Below, piece after piece: positions 29,829-40,298 of a stretch of DNA of 64,000 nucleotides. The notes beneath the pieces were generated by a model, which was not told where the DNA came from, ran no database searches, and saw only the letters and a program-made list of their open reading frames with translations. Source of the DNA: Leptospira broomii serovar Hurstbridge str. 5399 (GTDB lineage Bacteria; Spirochaetota; Leptospiria; Leptospirales; Leptospiraceae); assembly GCF_000243715.2 (NCBI RefSeq), contig NZ_AHMO02000008.1:917001-981000 (forward strand), given 5' to 3'. Every line of letters begins with the position of its first letter. Position 1 is the stretch's first letter. The position numbers were made by a program, and so were the translations under genes.

Positions 29829-30419
29829 ATGAACAAAAAAAATATTCTACTCGCACTGTTGCTGGGAGCCTTCGCTTTTACTAGCGCGCAGGCTGGAAAC
29901 TTTAAGTTAGACAATGCTCATACGTCTGTCGGCTTCAAAGTCAAACATCTCGCCATCTCTAATGTTCCCGGAACATTCAAGGAATATAACGGCAAATTTA
30001 CGTTCGACGAAAAAACCAATAGCTTAACCGGATTGGAAGTAACGATCCAAGCAGCTTCAGTGTCGACGAATGACGCGGACCGCGACAAGCACTTGAAAGC
30101 GAAAGATTTCTTCGACGTTAGCGAATTTTCTACCATAACCTTCAAGGCAACGAAAGCTTCCGTTAAAAAAGGGAGCGTATCTAAAGTTACCGGCGAATTA
30201 ACCATCAAAGGTGTCACCAAACCTATCGTACTCGATGTAAAATACGGCGGTTCTGCAAAAGACCCCTGGGGAAATACCCATCTTGCATTTGAAGCAGAAA
30301 CCAAAATCAATAGAAAGGATTTCGGCCTAACTTGGAATAAAACTCTCGAAACCGGCGGAGTGTTAGTCGGAGAAGAAGTTTCTATTCGCATCGAAGGCGA
30401 AGCAGTTCCGGAGCAATAA
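29829..30419 (+). CDS. YceI-family periplasmic lipid-binding protein
   Basis: The 196-residue protein has a standard signal peptide (cleavage after about SAQA, residue 22). A YceI beta-barrel follows, starting FKLDNAHTSVGFKVKHL, with the conserved DKHLKAKDFFDVSEFSTI and ending in an alternating strand. YceI proteins are lipocalin-like carriers of isoprenoid-type molecules in the periplasm. Some are linked to stress or cytochrome genes. The upstream perfect inverted repeat suggests regulated expression. A strong hairpin terminator follows the stop, so it is probably monocistronic although bufA follows. Confidence 0.93.
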   Translation: MNKKNILLALLLGAFAFTSAQAGNFKLDNAHTSVGFKVKHLAISNVPGTFKEYNGKFTFDEKTNSLTGLEVTIQAASVSTNDADRDKHLKAKDFFDVSEFSTITFKATKASVKKGSVSKVTGELTIKGVTKPIVLDVKYGGSAKDPWGNTHLAFEAETKINRKDFGLTWNKTLETGGVLVGEEVSIRIEGEAVPEQ

Positions 30420-30428
30420 ATCAAATAA

Positions 30429-30460
30429 GAAAAGCGGGATCACTTTCGTTCCCGCTTTTC
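30429..30460 (+). terminator. Rho-independent terminator after yceI-like gene
   Basis: GAAAAGCGGGA pairs perfectly over 11 bp with TCCCGCTTTTC around a 10-base loop, nine bases after the stop codon. The T-run is contained in the 3' arm. Confidence 0.8.
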
Positions 30461-30661
30461 AAACCTCGATAGCTCCCTATCGTACGGCAGCCTTTTCCTG
30501 GCTTTTTCTCTTCCGAATACGACTTCAATCTGAAATTATCGTTTCACATTCTTAGTATCTTGTAACTATTTCTCCATCTAACCGAATTAACAAAAGATTA
30601 ACGGAAGCATAACCGTTTCTAAAAAACGAACGATCTTCCCAATTTCAAAAGGAGAAATCAA

Positions 30662-30919
30662 ATGAACGATCTAGCTAAACATTTACTCATTGGAGCGGCA
30701 TTAACGGGCTTATTAACGACCGGAGCCATCGCGGAAGATAAATCCGGATCGGACGATTCGAAGGGCGAATGTCATGGAATTAATTCCTGTAAGGGAACCG
30801 GGGACTGCGGCGGGAAAGGACATTCATGCGCCGGAAAAAATTCCTGCAAGGGTCATGGTTGGCTCTCCCTTTCAAAAAAGGATTGTGACGCTAAAAAAGG
30901 AACATTTAAGAAATCTTAA
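30662..30919 (+). CDS. bufA: Bufferin-type Cys-rich metallophore precursor (BufA2-like)
   Basis: This 85-residue protein has a signal peptide ending at about AIA (residue 24). The short mature part carries six cysteines at 37, 43, 49, 56, 62 and 75, in the pattern ECHGINSC, GDC, HSCAGKNSCKGHGW and KKDC. That pattern is typical of precursors paired with DUF692/MNIO enzymes. In characterised bufferins, core cysteines are converted to thiooxazole heterocycles that bind copper in the periplasm. AAAAGGAG seven bases before ATG is a strong ribosome-binding site. The cognate bufB and bufC genes lie on the opposite strand, and the 3' end overlaps bufC by 14 bases. Function is by family, not shown here. 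Confidence 0.85.
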   Translation: MNDLAKHLLIGAALTGLLTTGAIAEDKSGSDDSKGECHGINSCKGTGDCGGKGHSCAGKNSCKGHGWLSLSKKDCDAKKGTFKKS

Positions 30920-31667
30920 TATCCTTTAAGAACCCTCCTTGGATCAAAGTGGATAAAAAATCGCTGACGGCTTTAGTGCCCGATGCGGCGGGCATTCCGA
31001 TCAATTCCACTGCCTCCAGGAGGGTTTTATTTTCCTGTAACTGCCTACCAAACGTCCACCGCCATTCATCCAGAACTTCGATTCGAATATCCTGCCCTTT
31101 TTTACCTAATAACAGAAATTCGGCGTTTTTTTCCTCCGGAATTTGACAAGATTCTTCCTTTCTTTTCTTCCATAGCTCGTAAACGGGAAAATTGTTTTTC
31201 AAAAAAAATGCTGAATCGGAAAAAATCAAACGAAGATCTCCCGGATCTTTTCCCTCCAAAGAATTCTTCGGATCGATCGTTGAACCGGCCGGTCGGTGAA
31301 AAAGTTGTGCGAACAAATATTCGAACTCTGCCAGTTCTCTCAAGAATTCGATCTTCGGAAATTTCCGGTCCAAGAAGGCGGGAAACCCCTTCCCATAATC
31401 GGATAAATTATACGAAATAGAAGGAACACCGCGCAGGAAGGTTTCTGAAACATTAAAAAATTCTTCGTCTCCCAAGACTCTCCAGACAGTTTCGAAAATT
31501 TCGCCTAACGCTTCTGTTAGCCGTACGATATATCCGGAAGAATAAATTTCCAGAGCCGAAACTTCATTCAATTGCGCCGCGGGAAGAATTTCCTTCCGTA
31601 GGGGATTTTTTGAATTCGAAGTTAGGATTACGCTAGCAAATAGCTCCCGAAAGGTATTTTCTTTCAT
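30906..31667 (-). CDS. bufC: DUF2063 RiPP partner protein (BufC-like)
   Basis: The 253-residue protein matches the DUF2063 family. Its N-terminal helical domain (residues about 1-105) includes FRELFASVILTS, the region IYSSGYIVRLTEALGEIFETVWRVLGDEEF and then YNLSDYGKGFPAFL. In bufferin systems this protein forms a complex with the MNIO enzyme and presents the precursor. ATG 31667 overlaps the bufB stop by four bases (ATGA), which fixes this start over a longer frame to 31748. Its stop lies inside the end of the bufA gene on the other strand. Role follows from the family and from its neighbours. Confidence 0.88.
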   Translation of the reverse strand: MKENTFRELFASVILTSNSKNPLRKEILPAAQLNEVSALEIYSSGYIVRLTEALGEIFETVWRVLGDEEFFNVSETFLRGVPSISYNLSDYGKGFPAFLDRKFPKIEFLRELAEFEYLFAQLFHRPAGSTIDPKNSLEGKDPGDLRLIFSDSAFFLKNNFPVYELWKKRKEESCQIPEEKNAEFLLLGKKGQDIRIEVLDEWRWTFGRQLQENKTLLEAVELIGMPAASGTKAVSDFLSTLIQGGFLKDIKIS

Positions 31668-32530
31668 ATCGTTCCAATCGATAGGAATTCCGCGGCTTTC
31701 AAAGCTTCGATTTCCAATTCCGGAAATGCGGGAATATCGGCGTCCCACTCCAATAATATCGGGATGGTTTCAATTTTTTTTGCATATGCGGCCATCAGAT
31801 CCCAAACCGGTTTCGAAACCGGTTTTGAATGAGTATCGAACAGAAACTCTCCGGTATCTGTAAACCCGGCGATATGAATTTGCCCTACCGAATCCCAAGG
31901 AATCCCTTCTAAGAATTCGTTCGCAGAAAAACTATGATTAAACGAATTTACATAAACATTATTTAAATCCAATAGTAGGCCGCAACCGCTCTCTTTCAGA
32001 ACGCCTGCAAGAAATTCCCATTCTGTCATTTCGTCCGAACGAAATCGTAGGTATGTCGAAACGTTTTCAATTAGAATTCTTCTTCCTAAAAACTCTTGAA
32101 TTTTTTCAATTCTCTCGACGGCCAGTTTTTGAAATCCGTCGGTAAACGGGAATGGAAGTAAATCATGCAAATATTGGCCGTCATGATCCGTCCAGCACAG
32201 ATGATCGGAGACGATCACGGGATCGATTCTTTCTATCAGGGACTTCCATCTGCTCATATAACGCGGATTCGGGAAAGACCCACCTAACAGCGATAAGGAT
32301 ACTCCATGCAATGCGACAGGAAAATCCTTTCGAACTTCTTCAAGCATTGCGAGAGGCTTTCCTTCCGAATCCATGTAATTCTCGGTAATCGCTTCGAACC
32401 AAGAGATTCTAACCGGTTTTCTTTCCCGTAAGTACGGATAATGTTCCGAGCGAAGGCCGACACCGATGCCTAAGGTGTCGATCGATCGATCCTTATTTTT
32501 CGGACTCGGCATGTTCACTATGTCTCCCAT
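31664..32530 (-). CDS. bufB: DUF692 / MNIO multinuclear iron oxidase (BufB-like)
   Basis: The 288-residue TIM-barrel protein is a DUF692 (MNIO) enzyme, the group of multinuclear non-haem iron oxidases that modify cysteines in peptide precursors. Putative metal ligands are visible: E49-N51, H75, D109-H110, E155-N156 (IENVSTY), D188 (LLLDLNNVY), H219, D232/H234, and a late Glu in LLEWDAD. Start choices are ATG 32530, GTG 32518 (GGGAG five bases upstream) or ATG 32512; the conserved domain begins at LGIGVGLRSEHY, after all of them. It is coupled to bufC by a four-base overlap and together they should act on BufA. Confidence 0.9.
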   Translation of the reverse strand: MGDIVNMPSPKNKDRSIDTLGIGVGLRSEHYPYLRERKPVRISWFEAITENYMDSEGKPLAMLEEVRKDFPVALHGVSLSLLGGSFPNPRYMSRWKSLIERIDPVIVSDHLCWTDHDGQYLHDLLPFPFTDGFQKLAVERIEKIQEFLGRRILIENVSTYLRFRSDEMTEWEFLAGVLKESGCGLLLDLNNVYVNSFNHSFSANEFLEGIPWDSVGQIHIAGFTDTGEFLFDTHSKPVSKPVWDLMAAYAKKIETIPILLEWDADIPAFPELEIEALKAAEFLSIGTI

Positions 32531-32687
32531 CCTGAATCATTCCAATAACTTCAACGATTTTGTTCTAATCCTTTCTTCAAGCTTCTCGATCGAAACATAA
32601 AACGCAAAATTCCGTAGGAACTCCCACAAATTACCCTAGGAAAAAGGTTTGAAAAACGACGAATTTTGTGAAATTCGACATTTTCCA

Positions 32688-32722
32688 CCGCTTCGCTCCG
32701 GCCCCCGCCCACGAGGGTGGGG
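32688..32722. repeat. GC-rich intergenic hairpin repeat, copy 2
   Basis: It shares the exact 24-bp core with copy 1 at 7884-7919 and has the same CCCCGCCC/GGGTGGGG hairpin, with a shorter loop (3 instead of 4 bases). It lies in the 296-base gap between divergent bufB and the YHS gene. The rest of that gap shows no convincing gene. Confidence 0.8.
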
Positions 32723-32826
32723 AATTTTATCGATAAAGTGCGACTCCCCCCCATCTATTAAGCTAGGAATTTATACCAGCTCATCGTTATATGTAACTTA
32801 CTTCGATTTAAAACGAAGCTTGTTAC

Positions 32827-33288
32827 ATGAACAAGTTGTATTTTCTTTTTCCATCTCTTTTGCTTTTCATCGCGGCTTGTAGCGCCCGACAGGCAGTCGA
32901 CCCGATATTTAAAGCCGACGGTTTGGTCGCGATTCGCGGCTATGATCCTGTAGCTTACTTTTCGGAAAATAAAGCCGTCGCCGGAAACGAAAAATTTCAA
33001 ACCACTTGGAACGGGGCGAAATGGAAATTTTCCTCGAATAAAAATATGGAGGCATTTAAGAAAAAGCCCGAAAGTTTTGCGCCTCAATACGGCGGATATT
33101 GCGCGTATGCTATGCGTGATGGCGAAACCTATGAAATCGATCCGAACGCATGGAAAATCGTGGATGGGAAACTATATCTGAACTATAATGAAAAAGTAAA
33201 TGGATTCTGGAGTCGAGACATTCCGGGAAATATAAAGAAAGCGAACGACCAGTGGATTAAACTCCCAAAGAAAAAGGAAATTCCGTAA
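32827..33288 (+). CDS. YHS-domain lipoprotein
   Basis: The 153-residue protein has a lipoprotein signal peptide with lipobox IAAC (Cys18). A YHS-type domain follows (IRGYDPVAYFSENKAV...KWKFSSNKNMEAFKKKPESFAPQYGGYCAYAM). The conserved Tyr/His/Ser-related core and the cysteine in GGYCAYAM are typical of YHS proteins; some members bind metals and are found beside copper genes. No catalytic activity is assigned. It is divergent from bufB, across a gap that contains the GC-rich repeat, so a link to metal handling is plausible but inferred. Confidence 0.85.
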   Translation: MNKLYFLFPSLLLFIAACSARQAVDPIFKADGLVAIRGYDPVAYFSENKAVAGNEKFQTTWNGAKWKFSSNKNMEAFKKKPESFAPQYGGYCAYAMRDGETYEIDPNAWKIVDGKLYLNYNEKVNGFWSRDIPGNIKKANDQWIKLPKKKEIP

Positions 33289-33319
33289 TTTATAAATCCT
33301 TTATTTACAGAAGAAGCGA

Positions 33320-34228
33320 TCATTCGCTTCTTCCCTTCATAATGAGATAGTTATACGAAGCTACGATCTTCTGAGTCATTTCAAGGCCATCCTTATTTAC
33401 GTCGGGATGGTATTTCTTAATTAATTCCTTATACTTCTTTCTAAGATCTCCACTGTCATACTCTTCTGCCAAACCCAAAAATTCCCTATGATGGCGTGTC
33501 TCTTCGTCCTCTTCATATGAATTTACGACCCGCGATCGACGGTTATGAGCTTTGGTTTTTTTCTTCTTTTGTTCATCCTTTCGAAAGCGACCGAAAATTT
33601 CATAGTAAGCTCGGTCCCGATATTCTGCTGTGAACTCCCGAAGCGGAAAAACCTTTGTGTTTAAGATTTGGTAAAAGTACTTTCGAAGGAAAACGTCCGC
33701 TCCGTAATCTGCCGGGATGGATTTTCGATCCAAAAATTCCGCAATTCCGTTATCGACTAAACGTCCCAAATCGAATTTATCGTCGAAGTAGGAATCGAAA
33801 GCATCTTCAAATCTCTTAGTAGAGGAGATTAAGAGTAAAAGCAGCTCTTTATCCAAATCGTGTTTGTCCAATTTTGCGATTACGATCTCTTTTAAATGGA
33901 TCCGAAGTTCCTCTAAATAAACGTCGTCGAAATAGACACCGGCTTTTGCAAATTCGTGTTCCAACCCTTCGATCTTTAGAATCTTACCTAAGAGAAGAAC
34001 CAGGATATCAGCTCTAGATTCCCGAAACCCCTGCGCTCCTTTCGAAGAATATGCCATGTCTGCCCGAAGACCATAGAGGATTTTATAGTAGTCCTCCCTT
34101 CGGATATCCAATATTTCGATTAATTTGTCGGCAGAAATATACCATTCACAATCCGTACTAGAAGATTGGATTTCAAAAAGTATATCCTCGATAGAGGACT
34201 TCACTTGATCGAAACTTTTCGCCGCCAC
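33320..34228 (-). CDS. J-domain protein with C-terminal DnaJ domain
   Basis: This 302-residue protein carries its J domain at the very end (about 245-302: REFLGLAEEYDSGDLRKKYKELIKKYHPDVNK). It has the essential HPD and basic helix II that stimulate DnaK ATPase. The first 240 residues are helical and unfamiliar. They may bind a specific client. A basic patch (KKKKTKAHNRRSR) precedes the J domain. Terminal placement is unusual but known for co-chaperones with dedicated clients. A hairpin overlapping the stop (33310-33333) separates it from the convergent YHS gene. Confidence 0.85.
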   Translation of the reverse strand: MAAKSFDQVKSSIEDILFEIQSSSTDCEWYISADKLIEILDIRREDYYKILYGLRADMAYSSKGAQGFRESRADILVLLLGKILKIEGLEHEFAKAGVYFDDVYLEELRIHLKEIVIAKLDKHDLDKELLLLLISSTKRFEDAFDSYFDDKFDLGRLVDNGIAEFLDRKSIPADYGADVFLRKYFYQILNTKVFPLREFTAEYRDRAYYEIFGRFRKDEQKKKKTKAHNRRSRVVNSYEEDEETRHHREFLGLAEEYDSGDLRKKYKELIKKYHPDVNKDGLEMTQKIVASYNYLIMKGRSE

Positions 34229-34332
34229 ATCAGTTCCCTAAATTAGACCCTGTTTCTTCAAGGTTGATTGTCCAATCCTTTTCCCGGTAAAAAAGGTTTG
34301 ATCGGTGCCGGGTAAGGAAAGACCTTTCCCCC

Positions 34333-36176
<1,844 letters not shown>

Positions 36177-36180
<4 letters not shown>

Positions 36181-36731
36181 AATTTTGCAGCGTTTGCGGT
36201 TCCGCGGTTTCATTGAGGGTTCCCGAAGGAGATAGTCTCCCTCGATATACCTGCGAAACGTGCGGTACTATCCATTACCAAAATCCGAAGGTGATCGTAG
36301 GAAGCATACCGATTTGGGAAGGCAAAATCCTCTTATGCAAGAGAGCGATAGAACCCAGAAAAGGCTATTGGACTCTTCCAGCCGGATTTCTGGAAAATCG
36401 AGAAACTGTAGAGGACGGCGCCTCTCGGGAAACTTCCGAGGAAGCAAACGCGCAAATACAAATCCTCCGACTGCATACCGTTTATAGCATTCCTCATATC
36501 AGCCAGGTTTATATGTTTTTCCTAGCGAATCTCGTAGACGGAAAATTCGACGTAAGTCCCGAATCCGAGGAGGTAAAGTTATTCTCACCGGATGAGATTC
36601 CTTGGGAAGAAATCGCTTTCGCTTCTGTAACGTATGCCTTACGTAAATATACCGAGGAAGAAGGAATTCCCGAAAGCGGAATTCACCTAGGTTCCTTATC
36701 CGCCGATCGAAAGAAAAAGAATGTGGATTGA
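36177..36731 (+). CDS. Zinc-ribbon Nudix hydrolase
   Basis: The 184-residue protein starts at ATG 36177, overlapping the cstA stop (ATGA). An N-terminal zinc ribbon has C4-x2-C7 and C26-x2-C29. The Nudix domain follows, with the box [23 protein letters not shown]; the RExxEE core is intact while the last Gly is replaced by Asn. This architecture matches NudC-like or ADP-ribose pyrophosphatase-type enzymes of the Nudix_N_2 group, which hydrolyse nucleoside diphosphate linkages. The exact substrate is unknown. Starting at 36156 would add seven poorly supported residues. Confidence 0.87.
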
Positions 36732-36840
36732 CAGGTTCCGAATCATTGGCCCGATTTATTTCTTTAGATCGAATATTTCTATCCTTCTCCAAGATTCGAA
36801 AAACCGATGCAATTTTTCCGAACCGAATTTTTCTAGGAGC

Positions 36841-38610
36841 ATGCGTATCAAATTGATCCCGCGCTTGCTGATCTTCGGGATTTTTTTGGGTTCTGCTTTG
36901 CATGCCAATTCTTTGATTAGCACGGAAACTACGACATTTTCTCCTAATTTGGACGGATCGATCGATTCCCTCCGATTTAAAATTCAGTCCTCCTCCCTAC
37001 CGAAATTGCAAGATTGGGAACTCACGATTCGAAATGCTTCCGGAGATTCCGTTCGCAAATTCGAGGCAAATCGTCTTCGAAGAAAGGATTTCGTCTTCTT
37101 TTGGGACGAAAACGAATTCGCTCCGGAAGACGTGATAGTGCCGGATAATCTAGAATGGAATGGAGAAGATGAAAACGGTAATATCGTTCCGGACGGTTAC
37201 TACACTTACCAACTATTATTATTAACCTCCAACCAAGAAAGAATTCTTTCCGAAGAAGCCACCATTTATTTGGATTCGCATCCCCCGAAAGTGGAGATCG
37301 GAACAAAAAACCGACTACTTCTTTTCGAAGATAGAAATTTATCCAAGATACAAATCCAGCAGAAGGGAGTCGGAGAATCGGCCGATATTTTTCTGGGTGA
37401 ATTTTTGGACGCGCAAGGCCGCTCGATAAAATCCTATAGCTGGAGAACGAGGGATCTCCCCTCTACCTTAAGTTGGGACGGAACCGATGCATCCGGAAAA
37501 CAGGCTCCTGTCGGACTTTATTCCTACAAACTGACCGCGAGAGATCCCGCCGGAAATGAATCCTCCGCCCGAGTCGATAATCTCTCCGTTAAATCTGAAG
37601 CGGTCGGAGCGGATATCAATACGGATACGGAACTTTACTCCACCGATCCGAGCGTCACGTTAAGTCGTATTCGATTTATCGCTTTTATTTCCTCCAAATT
37701 AAAATCGGATTCGTTTGAATGGGAGGTTTTTAAACGAAAAGGCGACGACGAAACTCAAATTTATTCGCATAAAGGACTTGGCGAGCCTCCTGCCGAATGG
37801 ACCTGGGAACCTAAAGATAAGGAAAATCGACCTCTAAGTTCCGGAACATATTTCGTTCGCTTAACAATTTACAGTCGCTACGATAAATTCTCGAGCTTCC
37901 CTAAGAAGTTCACGTTATCCGACGATAAGGCAAAATTTTCATACGACGTTTTCCCAAACGGAGTAACTCCCGACGACGATTGGCATAAGGATAGTTTGGA
38001 AATTCGGATTCGCTCAAAAAAATTGCCGATCTTAAATTGGAAAATCTCTCTTTTAGAATCCTTCGGAGATGATGAAAAGGAGGAAAGAATCGTTCGAGTA
38101 TGGTCGGGACAAAACTCAATTCCGGACAGACTGTCATGGTCCGGAAAAGACGACCAAGGAAGACGGATCGGTTCCTTAGCTCCGTTACGGGTCGTCCTTC
38201 GTTATAAAGATCTTTTCGGGAGAGAAGGAGAGGAGGAAGTCGGCCGTCTTAGAACGGGTATCCTGATTATAAAAGAAAAGGAAGGATATAGGATTTCAAT
38301 TCCGGAACGACTCTATGAAGAACGTTGGTGGACTCTCCCTTCGACTCTAAAATCCATCTTAACTAAACTACCCGGATATAAAATCGAACTCCAATTTCAT
38401 ACCTCTCATTATGGAGACGATGAATACAATTTGAAACTTTCGGAAGAGAAGGCCCGAAAAATCTTTCGCTCCTTCTTTGGGAAAGAATCGGAATTCGGTA
38501 GGTACCGATTTCGAGGGTTCGGAGAAACTCTTCCATTGATCCCGGGAAACGGGATTTACGAAATGGATCGAAACCAACGAATTGATTTTTTTCTAAGTGT
38601 GGGAAAATAA
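36841..38610 (+). CDS. FlgD-Ig repeat envelope protein with OmpA-like C-terminus
   Basis: From ATG 36841 the protein has 589 residues and begins with a signal peptide (MRIKLIPRLLIFGIFLGSALHA). At least four FlgD-type Ig repeats follow, each with the pattern LxWxGxDxxGxxxxxGxYxY, as in LEWNGEDENGN, LSWDGTDASGK and LSWSGKDDQGR. The last 90 residues resemble a degenerate OmpA/MotB peptidoglycan-binding fold (LSEEKARKIFRSFF...GFGETLPL...NQRIDFFL). It is therefore probably a periplasmic or outer-membrane structural protein. A longer frame from 36721 overlaps the Nudix gene and hides the signal peptide. AGGAG sits very close to this ATG. Confidence 0.75.
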   Translation: MRIKLIPRLLIFGIFLGSALHANSLISTETTTFSPNLDGSIDSLRFKIQSSSLPKLQDWELTIRNASGDSVRKFEANRLRRKDFVFFWDENEFAPEDVIVPDNLEWNGEDENGNIVPDGYYTYQLLLLTSNQERILSEEATIYLDSHPPKVEIGTKNRLLLFEDRNLSKIQIQQKGVGESADIFLGEFLDAQGRSIKSYSWRTRDLPSTLSWDGTDASGKQAPVGLYSYKLTARDPAGNESSARVDNLSVKSEAVGADINTDTELYSTDPSVTLSRIRFIAFISSKLKSDSFEWEVFKRKGDDETQIYSHKGLGEPPAEWTWEPKDKENRPLSSGTYFVRLTIYSRYDKFSSFPKKFTLSDDKAKFSYDVFPNGVTPDDDWHKDSLEIRIRSKKLPILNWKISLLESFGDDEKEERIVRVWSGQNSIPDRLSWSGKDDQGRRIGSLAPLRVVLRYKDLFGREGEEEVGRLRTGILIIKEKEGYRISIPERLYEERWWTLPSTLKSILTKLPGYKIELQFHTSHYGDDEYNLKLSEEKARKIFRSFFGKESEFGRYRFRGFGETLPLIPGNGIYEMDRNQRIDFFLSVGK

Positions 38611-38613
38611 TAA

Positions 38614-39360
38614 ATGTGCACAGCCTTAATCTATCGGGATCCGACTCGCAATCTTTACGGACTTGGATTTAACAGGGACGAATCCGTAAAACGGAAGCCT
38701 TCCCTATCTCCGATTTTATTGGAATCTACTTCGGGGAAAGCGATTGCACCCATAGACGGAGACGCGGGTGGGACCTGGATCGGAATTTCACGAGACGGGG
38801 AGATTATCTGTCTTTTGAATTACTACGAAGCTACCTTAAAACTTCTGCGCAATCCGACTAGCCGGGGACTTTTAGTGCGTTCTATTCTTTTGAAAGAACG
38901 CACTCCGGAATCATATTCCGTTTCGGAACTCGGGCAGTACTATCCTTTTAAATTATTCAGGATTCGACGGGATGAAACTGATATTTTTGTTTGGGATAGC
39001 CAAACGTATGAAACCGAAAAAGATCAGGGCATCTATACGGTGTTCGGAAGTTCTTTCACGCAGGGTCCAAAAGCGCAGGTAGTAAGACGGGACATCTTCG
39101 AAAAACATTTTTTACCGCCGATATTACCGGATCGAAATGAGTTCCTTTCCTTAGCGAAGAATTTCCTTTCCTCGCACTTACCGGAAAAAGGAGCTCTCTC
39201 ACCATGCATGCATCGAAGAGACGCGACTACGGTATCTAGAACTATTTTTGTTGTCGAAAACGAACAAGTTAACTTGTTCTATAAGCCGATTCAACCTTGC
39301 GAAGAAGGTCCCGAAGAAGAATTCAATTTCACTTTGACTGAATTTCGAACCTCTCTATGA
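38614..39360 (+). CDS. NRDE (TANGO2-like) family protein
   Basis: The 248-residue protein has the NRDE/TANGO2 signature: MCTALIYRDP at the N-terminus and the name-giving NRDE in GLGFNRDESVKRK, then GGTWIGISRDGEIICLLNY and the segment SRGLLV. An Ntn-hydrolase-like fold with Cys2 as nucleophile has been proposed for the family, while the human homologue is linked to haem or lipid handling. Function here is unknown. It starts three bases after the FlgD-Ig gene and ends seven bases before the PilZ gene, so all three are probably cotranscribed. Confidence 0.88.
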   Translation: MCTALIYRDPTRNLYGLGFNRDESVKRKPSLSPILLESTSGKAIAPIDGDAGGTWIGISRDGEIICLLNYYEATLKLLRNPTSRGLLVRSILLKERTPESYSVSELGQYYPFKLFRIRRDETDIFVWDSQTYETEKDQGIYTVFGSSFTQGPKAQVVRRDIFEKHFLPPILPDRNEFLSLAKNFLSSHLPEKGALSPCMHRRDATTVSRTIFVVENEQVNLFYKPIQPCEEGPEEEFNFTLTEFRTSL

Positions 39361-39367
39361 TTGTCCT

Positions 39368-39751
39368 ATGGCGGGCACGCATTCTCTTTTCGACGATAAA
39401 TACGAGTACCGGGACCCCTCTCAACAAAAGAGGAAGAACGCTCGCGTCAAAATCACGATTGATGCCGATTTTTCAGTTAAAGGGAAGTCTCAGCGATTTC
39501 CGGTACACGTAGTGGATATCGGAACGGGAGGGGCAGGTCTAGAAACTAGAACTTCCGTTTTCGAAGGGGATCGAATCTTTCTCTTTGCGCCCATCAACGG
39601 CAAGAACATGGAACTGGAATCCGAAGTGATCCGAGTCTCCGGAAAAAAAGCCAATGTTATCTTCGTTAATCTTTTGGATGAGGATCGCGAACTAATCCAA
39701 GATCTGATTCATAAAAAGTTTTTCGATAAGGATAAGAAGCCTCTAGTCTAA
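39368..39751 (+). CDS. PilZ-domain protein
   Basis: The 127-residue protein has the PilZ c-di-GMP-binding layout: a basic KRKNARVKI segment where RxxxR is normal, then the VDIGTGGAGLET motif corresponding to (D/N)xSxxG. The arginine pattern is not the perfect RxxxR and the motif has T in place of S. Cyclic di-GMP binding is therefore plausible but not certain. No other output domain is attached. It ends the FlgD-Ig/NRDE/PilZ run, and the next gene is the convergent cueR. Confidence 0.82.
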   Translation: MAGTHSLFDDKYEYRDPSQQKRKNARVKITIDADFSVKGKSQRFPVHVVDIGTGGAGLETRTSVFEGDRIFLFAPINGKNMELESEVIRVSGKKANVIFVNLLDEDRELIQDLIHKKFFDKDKKPLV

Positions 39752-39805
39752 TAAATTCCGCGATGATCTGCCCTGAATCGCCGTTATCGTCAGGAATGGA
39801 AAGCC

Positions 39806-40195
39806 CTACTTACCGCTTAGTTCCTCCAGTATCGGACAATCCGGTCTATTATCTCCATGACAATGTTTGGAAAGGTGACGTAAGGTAGCGCACATTCCTT
39901 CTAATTCCGCGATTTTTTCCTCCATTTCCCTTACATGAGACATTGCTAACGCTTTCACTTGGGCGCTGACTCTGGATTTATTTCTCCATAATCCTAAAAG
40001 CTGTTTAATCTCCTGCAAAGAAAAACCTAACCCGCGTGCACGCTTGATGAATCTCAAGGTGTGTACGTCGTTTTCTTCGTAGATTCTGTATCCTGATTCG
40101 GTCCGATAGGCTTTTGGAATAAGTCCGGTGGATTCATAATGTCTGATCAATTTTGCACTGATCGCGGTAAGTTTAGACAACTCGCCAATGTTCAT
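39806..40195 (-). CDS. cueR: Cu(I)-responsive MerR-family regulator
   Basis: The 129-residue regulator has the MerR helix-turn-helix (MNIGELSKLTAISAKLIRHYESTGL), the YRIYEENDV wing and a long dimer helix. Its metal loop CHGDNRPDC places Cys112 and Cys120 at the same spacing and numbering as the two Cu(I) ligands of E. coli CueR. ATG 40195 is chosen over a GTG three codons upstream because it gives the standard MerR start. It is divergent from copZ-copA, whose promoter contains a CueR-type operator, so it should activate those genes when Cu(I) is present. Confidence 0.92.
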   Translation of the reverse strand: MNIGELSKLTAISAKLIRHYESTGLIPKAYRTESGYRIYEENDVHTLRFIKRARGLGFSLQEIKQLLGLWRNKSRVSAQVKALAMSHVREMEEKIAELEGMCATLRHLSKHCHGDNRPDCPILEELSGK

Positions 40196-40298
40196 AATTT
40201 GCACCCGAATTAAGAATTCTCTTAATCGTAAAACATTCCAATAACGGGAAGGATTGAAGAAAAGTTACTTTTTATCTTTTTTTTTTAATTTAGCCTAT

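Noticed and set aside
33310..33333. Hairpin GAAGAAGCG/CGCTTCTTC as terminator
   Set aside because: It overlaps the J-domain gene stop and has no T-tract on either side; it may be a weak bidirectional terminator, but I do not call it.
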